Shown one piece after another: positions 1-23,479 of a stretch of 64,000 nt of DNA (its first letter is position 1; each line of letters begins with the position of its first letter). Source of the stretch: Hydractinia symbiolongicarpus (lineage: Eukaryota; Cnidaria; Hydrozoa; Anthoathecata; Hydractiniidae); contig NC_079876.1 of NCBI RefSeq assembly GCF_029227915.1, positions 18,850,001 through 18,914,000 of the forward strand, read 5' to 3'. Both the position numbers and the translations under genes were made by a program. The notes under the pieces are model-generated. The model was given only the letters and a program-made list of their open reading frames with translations, was not told where the DNA came from and did no database searches.

Positions 1-899
1 TATATATACTGCATATATATTTTTATTGTTCATCTTGCTTCACAAACCAATTATATTGTTGAAGAATTTTTGGTGCGTGCATTTTCATTTTTACAAAAGG
101 CTGATTCAATTATGTAATAATACATTTTGTAGTATATATTTTGTTTTGAACCGTATTAGTTAAACCTTAAATCGTCTTGGGTCATGGGGCAAGATGAGAC
201 CAACCACACCTTTTAGTCGCCTCCTTCAATAATAAATTTCAGATACTAGATTTTACTTCATGATGATACAGGAAGGAGGTTTAACTATTAGATTTAAGAG
301 AGAGAAAAAAATTGTAAATAGTTGGCTACGCTTTATAAACCACATGTAACGCAAAAGAAAACGGTGAAAGTAACGAAAATTGTGACGAAGGAGATAATAG
401 TGGTGCCGTCGCATCTAGTAATGAATTCTTAACTTCGCCATCTCATGTTTGTAAGTTTTGTTTCCTTTTTACTGGCAAACCTGAAAGTTTGGAGAGAACG
501 TTGCCACAACATTCCAGGAAATGGTGAAGAAATAAATAATCGCAATTTAATCTTAGTCATATGAGTTTTTTAGTAACGTCGGTCAGGTTGAACTAAAAAC
601 ATTGGCGTAAGCGCTACGGCATTTTGCTGTTTAAAACTTTTACTAACAGAACAAGGTACACTTATAAACTTGGGCTACCAGTATTTGAAATTGACGATTT
701 ATAATCCACAGTCAGCTAGAGAAGAGTATCTACAACAAATTCAGTAGAGCAAGATGCACAGCAAGCACAAAGTATATGATTTTCTGAGAAAGATGATTCT
801 CCTTGCAAATGGAACGTCTATGCAGTGAGCAGAATGTGGGAAAATATCCATGGGAAGAGTTATCATATACATTTAGGGTAAGTTTACAAGCTATATAGA
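1..899. other. Intergenic, no secure gene
   Basis: AT-rich DNA with no recognisable gene. Positions about 352-450 on the plus strand read as a short acidic, Ser/Asn-rich open stretch that ends exactly at a GTAAGT donor-like site. It could be a lone exon or an exon relic, but nothing upstream or downstream supports it. Confidence 0.4.
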
Positions 900-1850
900 C
901 AGCCTAAATAATAAGTAAGCTAATACCGTGCCAGTGATTCCCACTCAAATCACACTCGCATGGGTTTACAGGTAAGCTAATACCGTGCCAGTGACCCTCA
1001 CTCTAATCACGCTTACATAGGTTTACAGATAAGCTAATGCCGTGCCAGTGACCCTAACTCAACTCACTAATAATACCCTAATACCCTGCCAATGACCCTC
1101 ACTCCAATCACACTTGCATATGGGTTTACAGGTAAGCTAATACCGTGCTAGTGACCCTCTATTGAAATTGCATGGGTTGACAGGTAAACTAATACCGTGC
1201 CAGTGACCCTCACTCCAATCACACTTGCATGGGTTTACAGGTAAGCTAATACCGTGCCAGTGACCCTCACTATAATCACACTCGCATGGGTTTACAGGTA
1301 AGCTAATACCGTGCCAGTGACACTCACTCTAATCACACTTGAATGGGTTTAAATGCAAAATAACATGTCGGCAAAATTAAAATGTCGCAAAATTTAATCA
1401 CACTCGCATGGGTTTACAGGTAAGTTAATACCGTGCCAGAGACCCTCACTCTAAGCACACTCGCATGGGTTTACAGGTAAGCTAATACCGTGCCAGTGAC
1501 ACTCACTCTATCACACTCGCATGGGTTTACAGGTAAGTTAATACCGTGCCATTGACCCTCACTCTAATCACACCTGCATGTGTTTACAGGTAAACTAATA
1601 CAATGCCAGTGACCCTCACTCTAATCACACTTGAATGGGTTTAAATGCAAAATAATACGACCAAAAAATGAAAATGTCGCAAATTTTCCTGTAATAAATA
1701 CCGTGTTAGTTAGCCTGCAACCCCACTAGAATTGGTTTAAATGCAAAATAATGCTACCATAAAATTAAAATGCCGCAAAATTTTTCTGCAATAAATACCG
1801 TACCAGTTACCCTTTAATCACACTTGTATGGGTTATCTTTCACAGCTTGA
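900..1850. repeat. 57-bp minisatellite, about 13 units, degenerate at the right end
   Basis: A tandem array whose unit is about 57 bp and contains the marks TAATACCGTGCCAGTGACC and CGCATGGGTTTACAGGTAAG. Units are tight from about 905 to 1650. After that they are interrupted by a different block (around 1351 and 1640, GCAAAATAA-rich) and decay by 1850. Every unit carries TTTACAGGTAAG, which resembles a 3' splice site fused to a 5' splice site. No open frame runs through the array. Confidence 0.9.
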
Positions 1851-2129
1851 AATTTGCACATGCCTATTACTGACAATGGTAATGGTAATGGTAAATGGGT
1901 AACCTTCACTCCTTTGCAGGATTCTTTTACGAACTTCTTCTTCTTTCAGAACATCATTAAAGTTGTGAAAATAATAATTTTATTTTTAAACTCTACAATA
2001 CTGCAAGCTTTTTATAGTTGTTGAAATTCTTATTATTGGGAAAAATGGCAATAGAGAAGAAAAAGCGTTTTGCTGTTTTGATAAAGAAGTATGGGGTCCT
2101 TAAGCGATGGAGTAAATGAGACATCAGTA

Positions 2130-3656
2130 ATATGCTACGCACTCATGTTTGTTCGTCTTTGTGGAGTATACTTTACGGAACCAAGCCACCACAAGAAAAG
2201 CATTGGTTGCTGTTTCCAAATAGTGAAAGTTGGCTGCCGGTTTCGATGACTTTCGTTTTTTTTTTCATCAATCAAATCTTTGATGATAATGTCACAGAAT
2301 TCAACGAGATGACCTTGAGTGGAAAATATTTTCTGTAAAATGCATTCGTAAAAAAAAAATTTCTAGGATATGCACTTCAAGCTTTTTTATACCATCTCAA
2401 GGTTTTTCTTAGCCCTGATTAGTACAATAACATTTGATCGCTTCGGTCTATAGCAGACATCGAGTCATTATAATCACTAACAATATTGGGTTTCTGTTTT
2501 TCTTTATCAAGACGATTTGTGACGTTGACAAGTTTTGGCACATACAAAATTTGAAATGGTAAGGACATCCCATTGCCTTTCCCTTTTCAAACAACTACAT
2601 CTCGCCTTCTTTTATATTTGCTAATGTTGCTTTCGGGTTGGCTCTCCAATCTTTTCTGATTGTTCCTGTCACATAAGTACGTTTCGTCGACAGAAATTCA
2701 GTTAGAGCAACTGAATTATAATAATTATCTGTAAACACATCCCTTTGGTTTATTAGTTTCAGAACTATGGCTGCTGTTTGTCCAAGATTGCGCACTTCAT
2801 TGAACCCCTTCAACACTATGACGAGCCCATAATAAGTACATAGCTCAGAGGATTTGATTCCATTATTGTGGTGCGTGTTCTTGATATACTGTCGAAAAAC
2901 TAAACGTCCTCGCCACATCATCTTTGATTCGTTAATGAAAAGGTTCTGTTCAGGTGTAATAATATCTAATATAGCCTGGTAAATGATCCAGTATCATCTG
3001 CAACTTGCTTAGCCAGTCATTTTCAAATTGTGTTTTTTTTTTCTAAAGTTGAAATAGCGTAGGACGATTCCAGACCTTCTCATGAAAAGCAAGGCTTTGC
3101 TTCAATACTTTTTATAGGATTGCATAAATAATAATCACATGGTCGACTATGATTAATGTTTTGTCTGTGTACTCATTAGTTGTCTTGACCAAAGCCTCTA
3201 AAAATTTATCTGTTAGAAATAACTGAAAGAAAAACACCGGATCTGCATTCTCTGGAACATTTATTTGCATACCCGGCTCGCGGGAAGGTTGTATTTTCAG
3301 AGCAATCTTCTTCCATTCAATATCAGAATCTTCTTCTTCAGGAGGTTGACTTGAGGGGTAGATGATAATTCCTCCCCTGTAACATCAGAAACCAACCTTT
3401 TCGCAACTTCCACCCCGAGTTGTGATGTCTCTTCCTCTGATCGTCCTCTTATCCATGCTCCTCCCATATTTACACCACAGGCCCCTCTGACTTTAAGGAA
3501 AATTAACATTTATAGATCTTCCAACAGAACCAGGAAACAGAAACAGGATTCAAATTCCTTTTGGAGCGGGAAGAAGAACTTTCGATAAAACCGTCGTCCA
3601 TGGAATCAGCTGACGTCATTTCTCTGAAGTCGATGTTGTCGCTCATTTGAGGTATA
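2130..3656 (-). pseudogene. piggyBac-type transposase relic
   Basis: Minus-strand remains of a piggyBac (DDE_Tnp_1_7) transposase. The likely start is the ATG at 3654-3656, followed by an acidic, Ser-rich N-terminus. A part around 3180-3300 resembles the piggyBac N-domain. The core is open from 2921 to 2595, with the family block WRGRLVFRQYIKN and the catalytic-region motif TDNYYNS. Beyond 2595 the C-terminal part continues in other frames, with a recognisable DRSDQM block near 2440. Several frameshifts and stops break it. In the block before WRGRL, the position usually held by the first catalytic Asp reads Asn (INES instead of IDE-type), so it would be dead even if intact. Cut-and-paste transposition is the known family role. 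I found no clear terminal repeats for this copy. Confidence 0.8.
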
Positions 3657-6465
3657 ACAACGACCCATTATAATGTAACAAATTTACGATCTACTCTACC
3701 TAGATTAAAATGCAGTGACAACTGTAGTGAAATAACGTAAATTGTGTATAATGTGCGTTTTTTCTCACTGAAGATCTTGCTGAAAAAGACTTTTTTGTTG
3801 AAATTATGCAGCACACTTTAAATGTTTACAGCCCTGGAAATTTGGTGAATCCATAAGGACGGTAACGATAAATCATTTCCCTAGGACAATATTTCAAATT
3901 ATAATAATTTTATATTATAATATATATATATTTATATTATAATATTTTGACTATGGAGTAGTTCTTGTCACTAGGGCCATTATGAAATGGTTCTTCACTT
4001 ATTTATTCGTTTAAAGCTAATCGTTACCGTCATTAACGTCAAAACGTTTTGATCATTTCCGTCAGCTTTAAATCACGGTAACGATGGATAGTTTCCCTAG
4101 ACTCCACAAATTTTTCGACCTGGTTTAACATAGTTTTAATTGGCTAGAATTGTACAGAAAGCTCTTTGATTGGCTATTTTAGCTTGCGAATATATTTGTA
4201 TTTCGTGCTGGGCAAGAGCATAATAATAGGCACTATACGGGAACGAGTATTCTCGTCACGAATATTCTTGTTTTCTGTAGTGCGCATAGTAAAGTATTTC
4301 GCAAATTCGAATGAAAAATATATTCATTATTAGTGGTCATACAATCTAAGGTTAAAAATATTTGTTTTCGCTTTTAAGAAGTAATAACGCTTAAAAGTGA
4401 AAAAATATTCAAAATATGGGTGTCATGGTTTTATTATGTCACTGTATTTTAGGAAACAGGCATTAAAACCGTCCATAGTGAACGTGGAAGGGATGCAACT
4501 AATAAAGAGACAATTTGTGAGGCAATGGGTTACTCAAAATAAAGTTAAAAAACAATTAAGAAGAAATTTCCACAGTAACCCTGGGGGTGGCACAAAGTGC
4601 CTGCGGTTCATAAATCCTAAACCACTTATGCTTACGTGATGAACCTTGGTACCGTTGTAGAATGTCTTAGTACAAACTTTGATGACTATACATAGGGATC
4701 AAATATGACATCATATATAAGACTGCATTATATACACTTTGTGGTGTGTATTCTTGGTAACACAAAATCAGCACATATAAAAACTATTTTAGAACAAAAC
4801 AATGCAACAAAACTGTTTTATATTGACTTGTTGAAAAAAAATTCTAAAAAAAAAGACCATGTGTTCAAAAATAGCGGGAAATTCCAGGAAATCAAAATTT
4901 TTTTACAAACATTTTTTTTTTCCGGAATCTATAATAAAAGTTGGGAAAAGTCACCAAATTTTAACATTCAATGTCATGCACAAAAAAAGATATCCTCAAT
5001 TTGCCATGGTCACTTTGTCCCCCCCCCCTCCAGGTATAATAGCGTTTGAAGGGGAAGTAATCTGAAACATGCGAAAATTTTTCTGTACGACATATTTGTA
5101 TTTTAATTTATAAAATCAGAAAAATCGCACACAAGCACAAGAATTTATTTTTAAATACCTATATTCCCTGTTCATATCTCTGTAAACACTTTTTTGAAAC
5201 AAGCGCGTCAAAATACAAAAGACTAGTTTCTAATTCAAATATGACGTTCCTAAGTTCAAAACATTGCGCTAGCTAGACAAGGCTCTTTGTTGGTGTTTAT
5301 AATTCAACGAACAACAGAAATGCATTATAGTTCCTCGTCAAATTACAAAGAAAACACTGTTTCAGACATTTCGGCTCTCTTTTGTTTTGAGCCTGAAATG
5401 TTGTTGGATGAACAAAACAAAAAAATTTAAGTTGCAACCAGGAAGACGAAGTTTGAGAAAGAGAAGGCAATTGAATTAGAAACAATAGTTGGTGTAAATG
5501 TGGTTGTAACTGTCATTTTCTGAAAGTTTGTGCTGCAAAGATAATGATGAAATTCCTGACGGCTACTTTGAAAGTATCATGAAAATAGAATAAAATGCGT
5601 GGTAATGAAGAAATAGAATAGTGATACGTGCTCTTAATGAGTGTATGTGAACAGGGCGTGAATTTTGAATTTATCATTTTAGGAAAAACATGTTATAATA
5701 GAATCTGAGGATTTGCTCCATGGTATGCTTGTGCAAATCTTTTAAATGAAAACCGCACTGTCTTTTAACTTTTTTCTGCTGGGGAGAATTAAGGATTACC
5801 CCTGTCTGTCAACAGGATATGCATGCGATGAAGAAATTTACTTGCTGTGAACAATTTTTAAACTTTGAAGTAGAAGTAAGTTTGAAATAAATCAACGATC
5901 ATCAATGTTAAAAGGAAGAATCATTGTGTAAAATATAATTTTTGTTGGCTTGGTATGTAATTTTTGGTTACGAAATGAAGTTTATACCGAGCATGCATCT
6001 TTTTATTTTGATAAACAAATGCGAAAAAGCATGTGTTTGGTTGATACCTACATAAACAAATGATTTACGTAAATTACCTGGATATCTCTCTCAAAGCAGC
6101 TGGCACGAAGTGCTTGGAACACATATATATATATAGATTTCTGAAGCTTTAGGCAAGAACCAGTTTTTCTGATGTTATTTAATCCTCTTTTCAGAAGCTT
6201 AATTATTTTCTCTTCGCTTGGAATTTTGAAAAAACTACAACATTTATAACATTTTCTTTTGCGTTATTACTACTATTTCTGGCATGTTTTCAAGCAGTTA
6301 AATGCGAACACGATAACTTGTTTGAGTAAATTTACAACTAATACTACTACGCCAGGCCAGCGAACTACACTTTCTGAACTAAAAAACGTCATAATTCCAA
6401 ATAGGTTAGAATAACGAAGCAATTTTACGTAGTAAACACAAGATTTTACAAAGTTGTTGAAACCT
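3657..6465. other. Intergenic, repeats only
   Basis: No gene recognised. There is an AT palindrome near 3895-3955. Around 3860-3885 and 4076-4100 lie two direct copies of a motif reading ACGGTAACGAT followed by TTTCCCTAG, and an inverted copy of the first part lies at about 4019-4033. This is perhaps a decayed small element. Open stretches at 4397-4639, 4705-5065 and 5297-5485 have no recognisable protein features. Confidence 0.5.
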
Positions 6466-6690
6466 TTATATGAAAGAAATGGTTTCTTGGTTGCTGATAA
6501 GAGCTTTCGTTTTTCCAATGTTGACTTTCAAGCCTTTAGATTCAAGATTAGATTTCAAACGTTCAAATAATTGGAACAAAGAATGAAGTGAGTCCGCAGA
6601 TAAAGCCAAGTCGTCAGAATATAGCATATAGTTGTCATTTGAAAGTTTGATTTTAAACTTTCTCAAGTTCACAAAACAAATTAGAATCAT
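6466..6690 (-). pseudogene. LINE reverse transcriptase fragment
   Basis: A minus-strand open stretch carrying the reverse transcriptase catalytic box as YSDDLAL (usual form YADD). It is followed by the spacing and motif KGLKVNIGKTK that is typical of non-LTR retrotransposon polymerases. Only about 75 residues survive; the frame breaks on both sides and no endonuclease or poly-A tail is seen. It is probably a 5'- and 3'-truncated, old LINE copy. The clade (RTE, CR1/L2 or similar) cannot be fixed from this piece. Confidence 0.75.
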
Positions 6691-8991
6691 TGCTTGTGTG
6701 GATTGAAACGAAAAGATGGTTTTAGGTGAGCAACTTTTTAATTTTTTGTGTGCTATATAATCTTTTTTGTTTTGTCTTGCTCTTGTTTTTATGGTACATC
6801 ACAAAATGGCTTCCCAAACCAGTTTGCATGGCCCCATACAAAAGTGTTTTAATGAGCCAAAAACCAATCAAATCATCTGATTTTTTTATATTATATACTC
6901 CATAATCGTAAAGATAATGTTGTATTTACGATTATAGAGCTAAATAAAAGATATATAAAAATAAAATAAAATATCTGAAAATATTAACTTACTGTAGCAG
7001 GTAGCTTTTTGTAGATTAACTTTATTGCTTTATGATTAACCTCTGTGTGAAGGTCTGCAGTTGACCCATTACTTTTTTGGCTTTCTTTGATGAAACAATA
7101 ACTGGTTGTTCATCGATGTGAGTAATACTACCACTGTGCAGGTGTGCTGGAACTTTAAAGTGCCACATGACTATTCAAACACTATTGCATGACACGCTGA
7201 CAATCAATGGGTTTCCAATATCATTGTTGTTTCATCTAAATATAAAAAATAATAATATATAATAATAAGCTTGTTTAAAATTATTTTCTATTAAATATAA
7301 AGGTATAAACACACAAATTTTGCACTTTAATTTAAAGAAAAATTTATTGATCTGAAGATGGCTTAAAGTTGTTAAGTGTTTTTCCTAAATAATAATACTG
7401 CAATCATGCTATTGAACAAGCTGCATGACTTGATTAATATACCACCAAATAATATCATTTCAAAGGAAACCGACAACTGGTTCATGGATAATCACACTGG
7501 CTCGCATGCAGTGCTTTTTTAGCAAAAGTTGCAACTGTTTTTTCGTTTGGGTGAAAAATCATCTTGTTTCGAGGTTTTTAAGCAAAAAAATGATCGTTTA
7601 AGTTCCTATTTTCTTTTCAATGACATCTCAAAGACTTTTGAGGTGCCCTTGATGTGCCTTTCATTTTTGAAGAGATAGGTAGCAGAAAATAATACCCTTG
7701 TTCTTTGTGTTTTTAATTAACATGTATACGTTTTACAAGCAAAACAATGGGTGAATCCAGTCAATTTTGTGTCTATGTATTCCTCATACGCTTAGCTTTT
7801 TAAGTTGTATCTCCTTAAGCATTTGTATGATCCCATACATTATTTTGATCAGAGTTTCAACCTCTACACCTTGCAGGCAACACAAAAACTGAGTTTCGCC
7901 AATTTTTGTTTTTGTATAGCACTGCTGAGGTCAGCAAAACATCTAAAACAACCTATTTTTCCATTGGCCTTCTGCGTAAGTGGATTTTTCCATGGATCTT
8001 ATCGACTAGTTTGAAAATAATATACATTCTATGAATATGTAAACAAAAATAAATATAATATTAAAATTATACTCAAGAATAATATTGGAAGTTGTAAAAC
8101 CACTAGATGACACAAACCAAGCTTTAATAAACAATGCTAATGTCGTTCAGTAAAGAAAATAAATATTCTAAAATAGCTTTGCAGGTAAACATCTCAATTT
8201 TTCAAGAGCAGCGTGTACTTTTTGTGTGTGTGCGATAGTATGCACGCCAGGATAGCATTTACACAAGTCTCATGGAATTCTCTGCTTTTATCTAGTTTTA
8301 GTAATTTAACAAACTTAAATGCTGCAATTCTTTTATTATCCATAAATGACTGTACAAAAATTAAATTTTTATGAAATCCTCAAGTGAAATTCACAAAGCA
8401 TAAATCGTCCTGCACTCGCCTGGCAGAGCTTTTAGCACCACTGATACACTGATTTATTGTATAGTGATGATTTTCTTGTCACAAGGCCTGACATAAATAA
8501 TAATCAAATTCAAATATTAAATATCTGTGCAACGCTGGAATTGGTTTGAAGCTGTTTCTTTTAACTACATAGCCTTTCTCGCGATCACACGCCTTAGCAT
8601 GCATTGATAATTTGAACATAATCTAAATCACACAACTTATATTATGGTTAACATGGTTGTGCAAACTTTAAATAGCCTAGTTATAAGACTTTTGACATAT
8701 AATTTTTACTGCTGCAAAACAAATTACACAAAACTTTGCATGACAAAAGATGACTTAAAAAGCAACAAAATTAAGTAAAAGTTGGCATGTTGTGATGTGC
8801 AGGATACTTTAGTCATTGTTACATGTTTTACCACAGATCATATCCTACCAAAGTATGAAGTATTTATAGACCAATCATTCGAATTTTCCGTAAAGGTTTA
8901 TAGTTGATGTTGCCTGATGACCATGTTTTTTATTCGTTATACAATCGAACATTTTATAACATTACATTTTCAAGTTTTATTTCGTAGATAC
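6691..8991. other. Intergenic, nothing recognised
   Basis: AT-rich sequence without a supported gene. The open stretch at 7805-8014 shows no family features or splice context. Confidence 0.5.
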
Positions 8992-8993
8992 TA

Positions 8994-10021
8994 AAAGTAG
9001 GAACCAGCAGTAACCAACAGTAACCAGCAGTATTTCGAAGTAACTACCAGAGAACCACCAGTATTATGAAGTAACAACCAGAGAACCAGCTGTTTTTTTA
9101 AGTAATCACAAGATAAGGCAGCAACAGCGTCGCAAAGGTGTTGTGATTTTTATGCACAACACTTCATGACCTTAAAATTACCAAATATGATAAATAAAAG
9201 GGCACCTAGTTTCCAGGGCTTTTTTTGATACTTTATGCTCTTGCTAAACTAGCTACTTTTAAGTTGCTTTCACGAGCTCCAATAAATGAAATCCACGAAG
9301 ATTAATTTTCGAAAATATAAATAAAATTCGCGGAATTAGCGATAATTAACCAACTTAAGTTATTTATGTATTTATTTCGCCTAAAGGCAATATTGGAAAC
9401 AAGAAGAACAGAACGAAAATAGTGTTTTCAGGATTAAAGTTCATTCTTTGATATAAAATGTAACACGTTTCAAGGAAAAAACGTTCATATCGAAAGCATA
9501 TTTTTTTTACTTCAACAGAAACCATGTGAGAAAAGAAAACGTATATTTTCTGCCGGATGCCACGATGTTTCTCCACAACATTTATTAATTCATTCGAACT
9601 TTACTTTGTCTACCAAAAGAAAAAAGTGTCTCGTTTTGGACTCTCCTCCGCATAGTGTTTTTCATTATCTTTGGTTTATAATTCAGATGTTAGTTCGTTA
9701 TTTAAAATAATAATTTTGTTTTTGTTAATTCTCGCGTGTGGTTTTAAAAGCCTTCTGTCTTAACTGATGCATGAAGCCCGAGTCACATCAGACATAAACA
9801 TTTCAGAAAAATGGGTCATGAACTGTTGTATGCATTATAAAATGATTCGCATTCGAAGCGGTAGTTGCGTTTATTCTGTTTTTTTATTTAACTGGTCGTT
9901 CTTTTGTGGTCACTTAAAAAAACTGCTGGTTCTCCGTTGGCTACTTCAAAATACTGGTGGTTCTCTGGTGGTTACTTCGAAATACTGCTGGTTACTGCTG
10001 GTTACTGCTGGTTCCTACTTT
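8994..10021. mobile_element. 1.03-kb MITE with ~110-bp inverted repeats and TA target site
   Basis: The left end begins AAAGTAGGAACCAGCAG and the right end finishes with its reverse complement, CTGCTGGTTCCTACTTT. Similarity continues inward for about 110 bp through repeated ACCAGCAGTA / AGAACCAC-type motifs. A TA dinucleotide flanks both ends (8992-8993 and 10022-10023), as expected for Tc1/mariner-like insertion. The interior holds no transposase. The subterminal tandem motifs could be transposase binding sites. Non-autonomous status is an inference from the missing gene. Confidence 0.8.
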
Positions 10022-10082
10022 TAGGAAAAGCCGTTTTATTTTTGAATTAACCAATAACTACATATTATGTGGAAGTATTACT

Positions 10083-10661
10083 ATGCTTGATCTTGGTAAA
10101 GAAATTAACTATCAAAAACATGTCATACCTAAAAGGTTTAATTACCTCTCCTTCCAAGAGCAGTCATTTCCATCTCATCTACACCAAGATGAATACTACC
10201 GGTCTAATGATTGCAGGATGCTGCTATCCACCAATGACAAACATCCATGTTTACAGTGTGTTTCTCATAACATAAAGGTTATGTATAGTGACACTCGAAA
10301 AGAAATACTTATACTGCACAGGCAAGATCAAATATGTTCATCTCTTGGCAGACTTGTGAAGGATTACAAATAACTGTACATTCCTTTAAAGAAGTCTGTA
10401 AATTCTTACTTGAACATGGCGTTCGTTATATGTTGTCGGAAAGATTTTGCCAGGATGATTTAGAAAATTATTTTGGCAGACAACGTGCTATTGGATCACG
10501 CCGTGACAACGTCAGTGAGAGATGTAGGCGATAATGATAACACCATCAAAAGCCAATTTTCTGTACGACCAATTGCTGGAAATGTTTGTGCCTCAGGTAG
10601 TAGCAAATTTAACCTTATTGATGATAGTCCATTGCCAAAAAGAAAGAAAAACTCTCAATAG
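10083..10661 (+). pseudogene. P-element/THAP9-like transposase, C-terminal relic
   Basis: Plus-strand pieces in two or three frames match the C-terminal part of P/THAP9-type transposases. Most telling are the blocks VRYMLSERFCQDDLENYFG and FSVRPIAGNV, followed by a short basic tail PLPKRKK and a stop at 10659-10661. The DDLENYFG-R-R-N block is the family's usual RNase-H-end signature (commonly DPLENYFG). The upstream part (10083-10373) contains a CLQC-type cysteine pair and is less certain. Frameshifts at about 10370 and 10510 break it, and no THAP domain or N-terminal half is present in the window. The MITE at 8994-10021 lies directly upstream and may have replaced or separated the rest. Confidence 0.75.
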
Positions 10662-11239
10662 ATGCTAAATCCCGGACATGGATTAAACCTGTCAAACCAG
10701 CTATTTTTATAGCCACAATTTTTTAAAAAAAACATTACACTGGCTATCAATATTTTTGGTCACATTCTTTAGCCCCCTTTATACTGGGGACTGGAGGGTT
10801 CTAGCAGGAAACAAAATTTTGTGGGTACACATGGTATTTACTTCACCTGAAACTTTTTTCAACTCTACAAATTGAAAATTATTATGAAGAAAACTTGCAA
10901 TCAGTGATTTATAAGTCACTGAGAATATTTGGCGTTATCGACAAAACCTGTGAATAACTGTCGTTCCTAATTTTGGCACTCTAGGACAGGTTAGGCAAGA
11001 ATTTGCCATTGATTTTTTAACAATAATAAAGTTTAAATAAACAATGTAAAGAAATATATCAGGCACATAGAATAAAACATAGAAGTTAAAGCCAAAACAT
11101 GTTTTTTGAAGATTTGTGGCTATAACAATAGCATTTTTGACAGTTTTTTTAGTCCATGTCTAGGACTTGGCAAATATTTAATGTCCCAGTTCTTTAGTAT
11201 TAGCTGTTTTCTTTAGTTCAACTCTCAAAGCACTTTTTT
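10662..11239. other. Spacer between two convergent transposon-type genes
   Basis: AT-rich, no gene. It separates the 3' end of the plus-strand P-like relic from the 3' end of the minus-strand zinc-finger gene, so it may hold the polyadenylation regions of both. Confidence 0.5.
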
Positions 11240-12320
11240 TTAATTCTGTTTAGCAGCCTTGTGTTTTTCACGAATATCTTTAGCATATGAAAAGGTGCGA
11301 ACTTTAGTAAACAATGTTAACATATGCTCCAACAAGTTTAAGCTAACTTCTTCATCAACTTGTGGCTCCACTTCATAACAGGCACTCTTAATATTAGATA
11401 AAATTGAGCGGTTTTCTAGCATCTTGTGGACTATGTTGTGACATACCAATTTGGTTTGGAAATTAATAGTTGATAACCGAAATATTTGTTCACATTTAAC
11501 GAAAACTACTTGCATATTTGTGTTTACCCTCCACAAACCTCCACGATCACGAATATTAATATATGTCTGAGAATCATCGCTATCAACCTTACATGCTTGC
11601 AGCAGTGCAATAAATTGTGTGCGATTTGTTAAAGTAGCCTTTGAAAATCGAAACCTAGAATGTAGCTTGTAAAGAGTATATATCCACCAAGATAATCTAA
11701 ACTTTTGAGCTCTTTTTCTGAAATTTCTGCCACCTGTAGTCTTTGGGTGTATCTTTACCAATGCCTGATAAATGTGTCAACATATGATTTGCCACTTCTG
11801 CAATTAAAGTATTGCTAAATCGTGTTTCTTCAAATTTTGATGGTACGATATTTTCCTTCAACATGCCATAAAAATACATGTAAAAATCTTCAGAATCCCC
11901 AGAATATTTTTCAATCATTGGTCTGAACTTGTTCCATAGTTCAATGGCATCATCAGTTGAAAATAAAACATTTTCTTTCGAAAACAAGCATCTAATATTG
12001 TCAGGCAAACACAAGTCTTTAAGGGTTGGAATTTCTTCAAACATTGTTCTTCCTTTGACAGCTGTGGTATGGAAATACTAGAGTCACAAGAATTTGTTGT
12101 GACAGTTGCTGATGTATGTTTAACATTGCAATGTCTAGTAAGACCACGTTGTGATTTACAAATTATTTCACAATGTTGACAACGATAAACAGCTTTATTT
12201 TTTTCGTTATTCATTACTTCAGTAACTACAACGTTCAAATCTGCATTAAAAATTGCATCATCGTTAAGAAAACCACCATCAAGTCACTGAAACAAGTCGT
12301 CAAGTTGCTGAAGCCGCCAT
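11240..12320 (-). pseudogene. Broken C2H2 zinc-finger protein, probably transposon-borne
   Basis: The likely start is the ATG at 12318-12320, in a good context (AACATGGCGG). An N-terminal single C2H2 finger follows (YRCQHCEIICKSQRGLTRH, around 12180-12120), then an alpha-helical region in two further frames (12044-11697, 11761-11240). Frameshifts near 12300, 12040 and 11700 break it. The C-terminal half contains a YLGGYI-type helix (split by the 11700 frameshift) and an RGGLWRVNT block, which resemble the end of P/THAP9-class transposases (GGL-type motif). It faces the P-like relic tail to tail, so both may come from one two-gene element. That pairing is inference. I do not know a named function. 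Confidence 0.55.
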
Positions 12321-12897
12321 GTTTAACTTTCGTGCAATATCGGAGGGTCGTCCTACCTAAGTTAGGATTATTTATTTAATTCAATTTGCCTGTTACTACT
12401 CTGATTAACAGTTCAGACAAAGTTTACAAAATACACACTTTTTTAAAAGCAGCACAAAGTAAGGTGCGGCTCGATGCTGTTAAACGTTCTGTAGCTGTCT
12501 TATTTGCCAAACTGTAGCTTACTTGCTTACTTAACGTTACTATCTATTCAAAAAGACAACATTCGGTTGTTGAATTTTGTCTTTTTAAATAGTTAAAGTT
12601 TTATTTCGATAGGTATTAAAGTTGATCAAAATTTTAACCACGTGCTCCATAAAACCTGTCGAACTTTAGAACATGGAAAGTCTCTGAAACTGTTGCTTTT
12701 TGACAATTCCGCTTTTTTTTCCCTTTATTTTACTTACTGATTTTAGGCTGGCCTGTTGTTTATCATCTTTGAAATATAAAGGATTTTCAGCCTTGTGCAG
12801 CGTATAAAATGTTACAAGCATAAACACAAGTAAGAGGAACATTTTTTTTCTAAATCGATATTTTACATAATATAGATATTTTACAAAATGTTATGAG
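12321..12897. other. Flank downstream of the cGAS-like receptor gene
   Basis: Contains the probable 3' untranslated region of the minus-strand receptor gene (below 12898) and otherwise AT-rich spacer. No gene seen. Confidence 0.5.
12724..12729 (-). promoter_or_regulatory. Candidate poly(A) signal AATAAA
   Basis: TTTATT on the plus strand reads AATAAA on the minus strand, about 170 nt past the receptor gene's stop codon. The position is plausible, but this hexamer is common in AT-rich DNA. Confidence 0.4.

Positions 12898-23479
<10,582 letters not shown>

Noticed and set aside
4397-5065. Three medium open frames on the plus strand
   Set aside because: Biased composition (A and T runs), overlapping frames, no recognisable motif or splice site.
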